Source: Mycobacterium tilburgii (GTDB lineage: Bacteria > Actinomycetota > Actinomycetes > Mycobacteriales > Mycobacteriaceae). Taken from it: a stretch of DNA of 64,000 bases. The translations under genes were made by a program, and so were the position numbers. Location: assembly GCF_902168065.1 (NCBI RefSeq), contig NZ_LR655693.1:37600-101599 (forward strand), given 5' to 3'. This document shows positions 60,171 through 64,000 of this stretch, in pieces. The notes beneath the pieces are model-generated. The model saw only the letters and a program-made list of their open reading frames with translations. It made no database searches and was not told the DNA's origin. Numbering within the stretch: the stretch's first letter is position 1; each line of letters begins with the position of its first letter.

Positions 60171-61080
60171 ATGAGCACCGGGCCCGAATTCGGCTCGCTC
60201 CGTTCCGATGACGACCAATGGGACATCGTCAGCAGCGTCGGATATACCGCGCTGCTGGTGGCCGATTGGCGCGCGGTGCACGCTTTGAGTCCACGGGAGT
60301 TGGTCCGAGACTAAGTAAGCAAAGGTTTTCATCGCGGCCGCGCAAGATTCGTTTTTATCGGATGCGCTTGCCAATCCGGGAAGCACCGACGACAAGACGG
60401 CTTTCCCCGGTTGTACGGCGTGCAGACGAAATTCTTCGACGACTTCTTCGCGTCCTCGGGCGCAGCCGGCATCCGTCAGGCGGTGATTGTCGCGGCGGGC
60501 CTGGACTCCCGAGCGTATCGCCTCCAATGGCCGCCCCGAACAAGCGTCTTCGAGATCGACCTGCCAAAAGTCCTGGACTTCAAGGCGCGGGTATTGGGCG
60601 AACACGGCGCGGCGCCCCGGGCCAACCGCGTCGAGGTCGCCACCGACCTGCGCACCGACTGGTCCAGGCCGTTGTAGGCGGCCGGTATTGACACCGAACT
60701 AACGAGCGCGTGGTCGGTCGAGGGAATAGTGCCATATCTAAACGACGCGGCTCAGAACACACTTTTCACCCGGATCAGTGGGCTCAGCGCCCCCGGCAGC
60801 CGAATCGCCATCGGCGCACTGGGATCGCGACGACCATGTTCAGCTCGAAGCGCTGGAAACCGACCATCCCGGCGTCAACATGTCCGGCGGTGTGGATTTC
60901 TCCACCCTCACCTTCGAACCCAAGGGCGATCCCGCCGAATGGCTGTCCGGACATGGCTGGAATGTCGATCCGGTGCGTACCACGCTGGATTTGCAGCGGG
61001 GCTACGGTCTGACGCCTCCAGAGGTCGACGTGAGGATCGACAGCTTTATGCGTTCCCAATACATCACGGCTATCCGGTAG
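60171..61080 (+). pseudogene. SAM-dependent methyltransferase remnant (Rv1896c-like)
   Basis: ATG 60171 gives [20 protein letters not shown] and [20 protein letters not shown], shifting near 60310 (stop) and again to [20 protein letters not shown] and [24 protein letters not shown] at 60677 falls in [28 protein letters not shown] is followed by a final shift to [20 protein letters not shown] and SQYITAIR stop. A member of the large mycobacterial O-methyltransferase-like family. At least three shifts and one stop. Confidence 0.85.
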
Positions 61081-61090
61081 CGGGGCCGCC

Positions 61091-61320
61091 ATGGTCACGA
61101 TGACGAGACTCTCGCCCGCCGAGGAGATTCCCGAGATTGTGGCCAGCTCGGCGGGGCCCCGCGTCGGCGTTCTTCGACCTCGACGGCACATTGGTCGACG
61201 GGTTCACGGCGGCCGTTCACCTCGGTGAGCGAATCAGGCGCAGGCAAGCAGGGTCGGCGGAGGTACTCGGCGCCTTCGACGCCGCGCTGCGCTACCGGTT
61301 CGGCCGCAGCGTGATGCTGC
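61091..61320 (+). pseudogene. HAD/PlsC-type acyltransferase N-terminal remnant
   Basis: [20 protein letters not shown], then one frame over FFDLDGTLVDGFTAAVHLGE, the HAD phosphatase motif I DxDGT, and a region ending YRFGRSVMLRI. The rest, including the acyltransferase domain, is replaced by the end of the oppositely oriented dehydrogenase remnant near 61325. Confidence 0.65.
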
Positions 61321-61324
61321 GAAT

Positions 61325-61599
61325 CAGGCAACCCATCCGGTCCCGACGACACCATCACTCGATCCCCGGCCTGGACGGTGCGCACGTCGGGTCCGACCTC
61401 TACGACCGTGCCGATCGCTTCGTGCCCCAACGCGATCGGGTCGGGCATCGGAAAGTTGGATTCGTAGAAGTGCAGATCGGATCCGCAGATGCCGGCAGCG
61501 GTGACTTTGACGATCGCGCCGTCGGGGCCCGGGCAGGGCAGGATCGGGGTGGGTTTCAACCCGAATGTTGCGGGGACCGTCGATAACTACCGTGCGCAT
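61325..61599 (-). pseudogene. Zinc alcohol dehydrogenase N-terminal remnant
   Basis: ATG 61599 gives MRTVVIDGPRNIRVETHPDP; after a shift near 61530 come IVKVTAAGICGSDLHFYESN, carrying the catalytic-zinc Cys, and IALGHEAIGTVVEVGPDVRT with the zinc His/Glu. It ends near 61325 before the structural-zinc and cofactor domains. Possibly the Rv1895 counterpart. Confidence 0.75.
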
Positions 61600-61624
61600 G
61601 CGGGGTGCTCACTTTCTGGTCGGG

Positions 61625-63179
61625 CTACGAACTGCGTTGTCGCACAATGAATTGCGGCCAGTCTGGCGCACGGGCCGCGGCCCAGTACTGGTTGAGGCGC
61701 CACGGACTGACGGTGTGGATCCCCTCGTCGGCGTTCTTGAAGTAGGAGTGCTTGACCGCGGGATGCGACACACCATTTTCTTGATCTGCTGCTGGGTGCG
61801 CCGATGCCAATCCATGGCCGCCTCGGCCGTGGGTTCCATCGAGTGCACGTCGGGCTTGGTAAGCCGTTTAAGGCACAGTGCATCTGCAGCTCGGACTGGA
61901 AGATCAAGCTGTCGCCATGGGCGAGGTGGGTGCCGGGTCCGTAGATGATGAAAAAAATTCGGGAAGTCCGGAACCGTGATGCCCAAGTAGGGTGTGCGCA
62001 CGAGTTCGACGTTGTCACGCTGCAGTGTTTGCAGCAGCTACCGTTGTCCTGCAGGGTCCGCTTGCCGCAGGCGGGCGCATGGCCCAGCGCACACCGTCGC
62101 TGACTTCATCGTGGTACATCACGTTCGGGAACATCCACTGTGCGGTGCGCTGGAACACGGTGAGATGCGCGACGTCCTCGGCGATCGCAGGCGCGATCTG
62201 AAAGCCGCTGGCGCCGGCACCGATCAGTGCCACCCTTTTGCCGGTGATGTCGACGGAATGATCCCAGGCCGCGAGTGAAATGACGGGCCCGCGAAGCTTG
62301 CGGCGCCGTCGAACTCGGGAATCTGCGGTCGATTGAGCTAGCCGACCGCGGTGATCACGGTGCGAGCCCGCAGCTCGCTGGTCTTTCCGTCGGCGCCGCA
62401 CAGCGACACGGCCCAGGTGCCGTCGTCGTCCCAGACGGCGGCCAAAACCTCGGTGTTCCATTTGATGTGGTCGGCCAACTCGTGCTTTTTCATCACCTCG
62501 GTGAAGTAGTGTTGCAGTTCGTCCTGCTCGGCGAAGATATGAGTCCAGTCGTTGTTGGGTTCGAAGCTGTAGCAATAGAAGTGGTTCGCCACATCGACGC
62601 GGTCGCCGGGATATGTGTTCTCCCACCAGGTCCCGCCGGGGCCGGCGTTCTTTTCGACGATGATGAACGGGATGTTGGCCTGTTTGAGCCGAATGCCGGC
62701 CAGCAGGCCGGATTCGCCGCATCCGACGACGAGCACCGGCAGTCCGGCCGTCCGCTCGGCCGGTAGCGCCGCCGGCCGGCGCGGATCGACCCCGTCCAGG
62801 TCGAGTTCCTCCGAGACCAGCGCCGGTAGTCGTCGGGAACATGTTCGCAGGCCACCCAGTCCAGCATCTCCCGGACCAGCGCCGGGCTCAGCGGCGCCAG
62901 CTCCGGACAGCCGCGGTCCCGATAGTCGGTGAGCACCGCCAGCGCCTCGGCGCGGGCTTTGTCCTCTTCGGACATGAACCCCTGCACCTCGTTGAGGAAG
63001 ATGCCCATCTGCTTGAACTCGCGGATAAAGCGGGAGTCGCCGGTGATGTGCACGAGCGACAGCAGCAGCGTGGGGATGCTGACGTCCTCCAACGCTTTGG
63101 CTATCTCCGGGGTCGGCGTGGTGAAAGGACGGCCGGAGTAGGGCTGCGCATCGAGCCGATCCTTTCGACGGGTGACCAC
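61625..63179 (-). pseudogene. Flavin-containing (Baeyer-Villiger type) monooxygenase remnant
   Basis: ATG 63179 opens a stretch with DVSIPTLLLSLVHITGDSRF. After a shift near 62810 come the FAD site VLVVGCGESGLLAGIRLKQA and the motif PGGTWWENTYPGDRVDV, up to VITAVG with TAG at 62339 (a likely Gln codon). In another frame DITGKRVALIGAGASGFQIA is the NADPH site. Near 62080 and 62000 large pieces are deleted; YLGITVPDF and YGPGTHLAHGDSLIFQSELQ are close to the C-terminus. It ends at TAG 61625. About 640 residues originally; inactive. Confidence 0.85.
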
Positions 63180-63242
63180 CGATTACGCTACCAACGGCTT
63201 CGTAATTGGCAGCATTACGCTATCCGTCGCCGACGGAGCCGA

Positions 63243-63450
63243 TCAAGGGTCGTCGTCGCAGAGCACAGTCTCGGGGTGATGAAAGGTGTTGATGCGCGGT
63301 TGACCTCGATCTCGGCGCGGCGGAGGGATCCATTCGGTGTCGCCGTTGGCGCGCTTGCGGGTCGTCCAGCCGGCCGGGTTTGACCAGTCGATGGTGCGAC
63401 CCGTACGCGAACATGAGGTTGTCCATGCCGGTGGTCCGGCAGACGGCGTA
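63243..63450 (-). mobile_element. 13E12-family HNH/DUF222 C-terminal remnant
   Basis: TTGMDNLMFAYGSHHRLVKP, then in the shifted frame GWTTRKRANGDTEWIPPP and GQPRINTFHHPETVLCDDDP stop, is the HNH end of mycobacterial 13E12 (DUF222) repeat proteins, which are multi-copy and mobile-like. Only about 65 codons remain, starting exactly where the oxidoreductase remnant stops. Confidence 0.65.
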
Positions 63451-63972
63451 GTCGTCAAGGTCAACGACGGCGAGGAGTAGCTGACCTCGTTCTCGAGCCA
63501 CAGCCGGGTGCACACCTGCAGCGTCTGATCCAGAATGGCACCGCGCCGGTCGAAGTCCACTCCGGTCGCGTCGTATTCTTCGCGCTGCCATCCCGCACCC
63601 ACGCCGAGATCGACCCGCCCGCCGGAGTGTGGCAATGGTTTTCGCAAGAACCGCGGCCGGGCGTAACGCCGCGAGCAAGATGTTGGTGGCAAGCAGGATG
63701 CGTTCGGTGCGTGCCGCGAGGTAGGTCAGCACCATGAGTGGCTCCAGCCAGGGCCCGTCCGGGTCGGTCGGCTGGTGGCCGCCGGCGATGCCTCCGATGC
63801 GCGGGTCGGCGTATACGTCCATGTTCATGCCGAACGCGACGTGGTCGGAGACCAGCAGGCGGTCGAACTCCGCAGCGCTCCAGCAGCTGCGCCCACTGGG
63901 TGAGGTACCCCAGTCGGTCCTCGGGTCGGCCGAATACGACGGGATGCTCATCGACAGCTGTATCGAGGCCAT
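63450..63972 (-). pseudogene. LLM-class F420-dependent oxidoreductase remnant
   Basis: ATG 63972 gives MASIQLSMSIPSYSADPRTD, with frames thereafter EFDRLLVSDHVAFGMNMDVY, WLEPLMVLTYLAARTERILL and ATNILLAALRPAAVLAKTIA. After a shift near 63640 comes GGRVDLGVGAGWQREEYDAT. It ends at SYSSPSLTLDD near 63455, at the junction with a 13E12 remnant. TIM-barrel luciferase-like family. The start is at the right edge region of the window. Confidence 0.8.
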
Positions 63973-64000
63973 TCGGCAGGTTAACCGATCGACCCCGGCC

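Overview
The window is high-GC actinobacterial DNA. Gene families, GTG starts, ATGA/GTGA overlaps and recalled gene order all point to a slow-growing Mycobacterium, most like the M. avium group. Its outstanding property is gene decay: roughly 50 of about 85 recognisable genes are broken by stops, frameshifts, internal deletions or junctions joining parts of unrelated genes, while GC and codon use stay ordinary. I saw no insertion sequence, CRISPR array or tRNA/rRNA gene. Massive decay at unchanged GC would fit an organism such as M. lepraemurium; that is inference, not proof.

Layout. 1-2.3 kb: remnants of a type I polyketide synthase and an acyl-CoA dehydrogenase joined tail to tail. 2.5-13.7 kb: a block in the order of M. 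tuberculosis Rv2415c-Rv2402; comEA, comEC, an ATP-grasp gene, a transglutaminase, a MazF-like gene, lppR, a GH15 gene and a monooxygenase are broken, while holA, rpsT, lepA and a slightly truncated CBS protein survive. 13.8-21.8 kb: an almost undamaged sulfur-assimilation region, subI-cysT-cysW-cysA1 facing nirA-cysH-sirohydrochlorin chelatase. Each operon is preceded by a short cysteine-containing open frame and an inverted repeat, the layout of a cysteine-responsive attenuator.

22-36 kb: a broken hemN, an intact SbtA-type bicarbonate transporter, a degenerate P450, an intact MFS transporter, an intact DUF1906 protein and many fragments. 36-43.4 kb: a dormancy (DosR) island. The sensor kinase dosS and regulator dosR are intact, but the surrounding universal-stress proteins, kinase, acetyltransferase, PEP-synthase-like gene and L,D-transpeptidase are broken. 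43.4-45 kb: furA reads in frame into the start of a ruined katG. 45-50.5 kb: an intact GH16 hydrolase and CycA-type permease among remnants.

50.7-64 kb: a block related to Rv1915-Rv1895, with intact isocitrate lyase (aceA), an Rv1906c homologue, aao, a STAS protein, a YqgV-like protein and dtd, and broken fadB5, nitroreductase, crotonase, MFS, cinA, methyltransferase, alcohol dehydrogenase, flavin monooxygenase and F420-type oxidoreductase genes. A 13E12-type HNH remnant lies at the last junction.

Taken together, what survives is replication and translation (holA, rpsT, lepA, dtd), sulfate uptake and reduction, the glyoxylate shunt, the DosRS hypoxia switch and some uptake systems. What is lost is competence, haem side pathways, peroxide defence by KatG, polyketide synthesis and many oxidoreductases. 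Names of M. tuberculosis counterparts are from memory and were not checked by a search.
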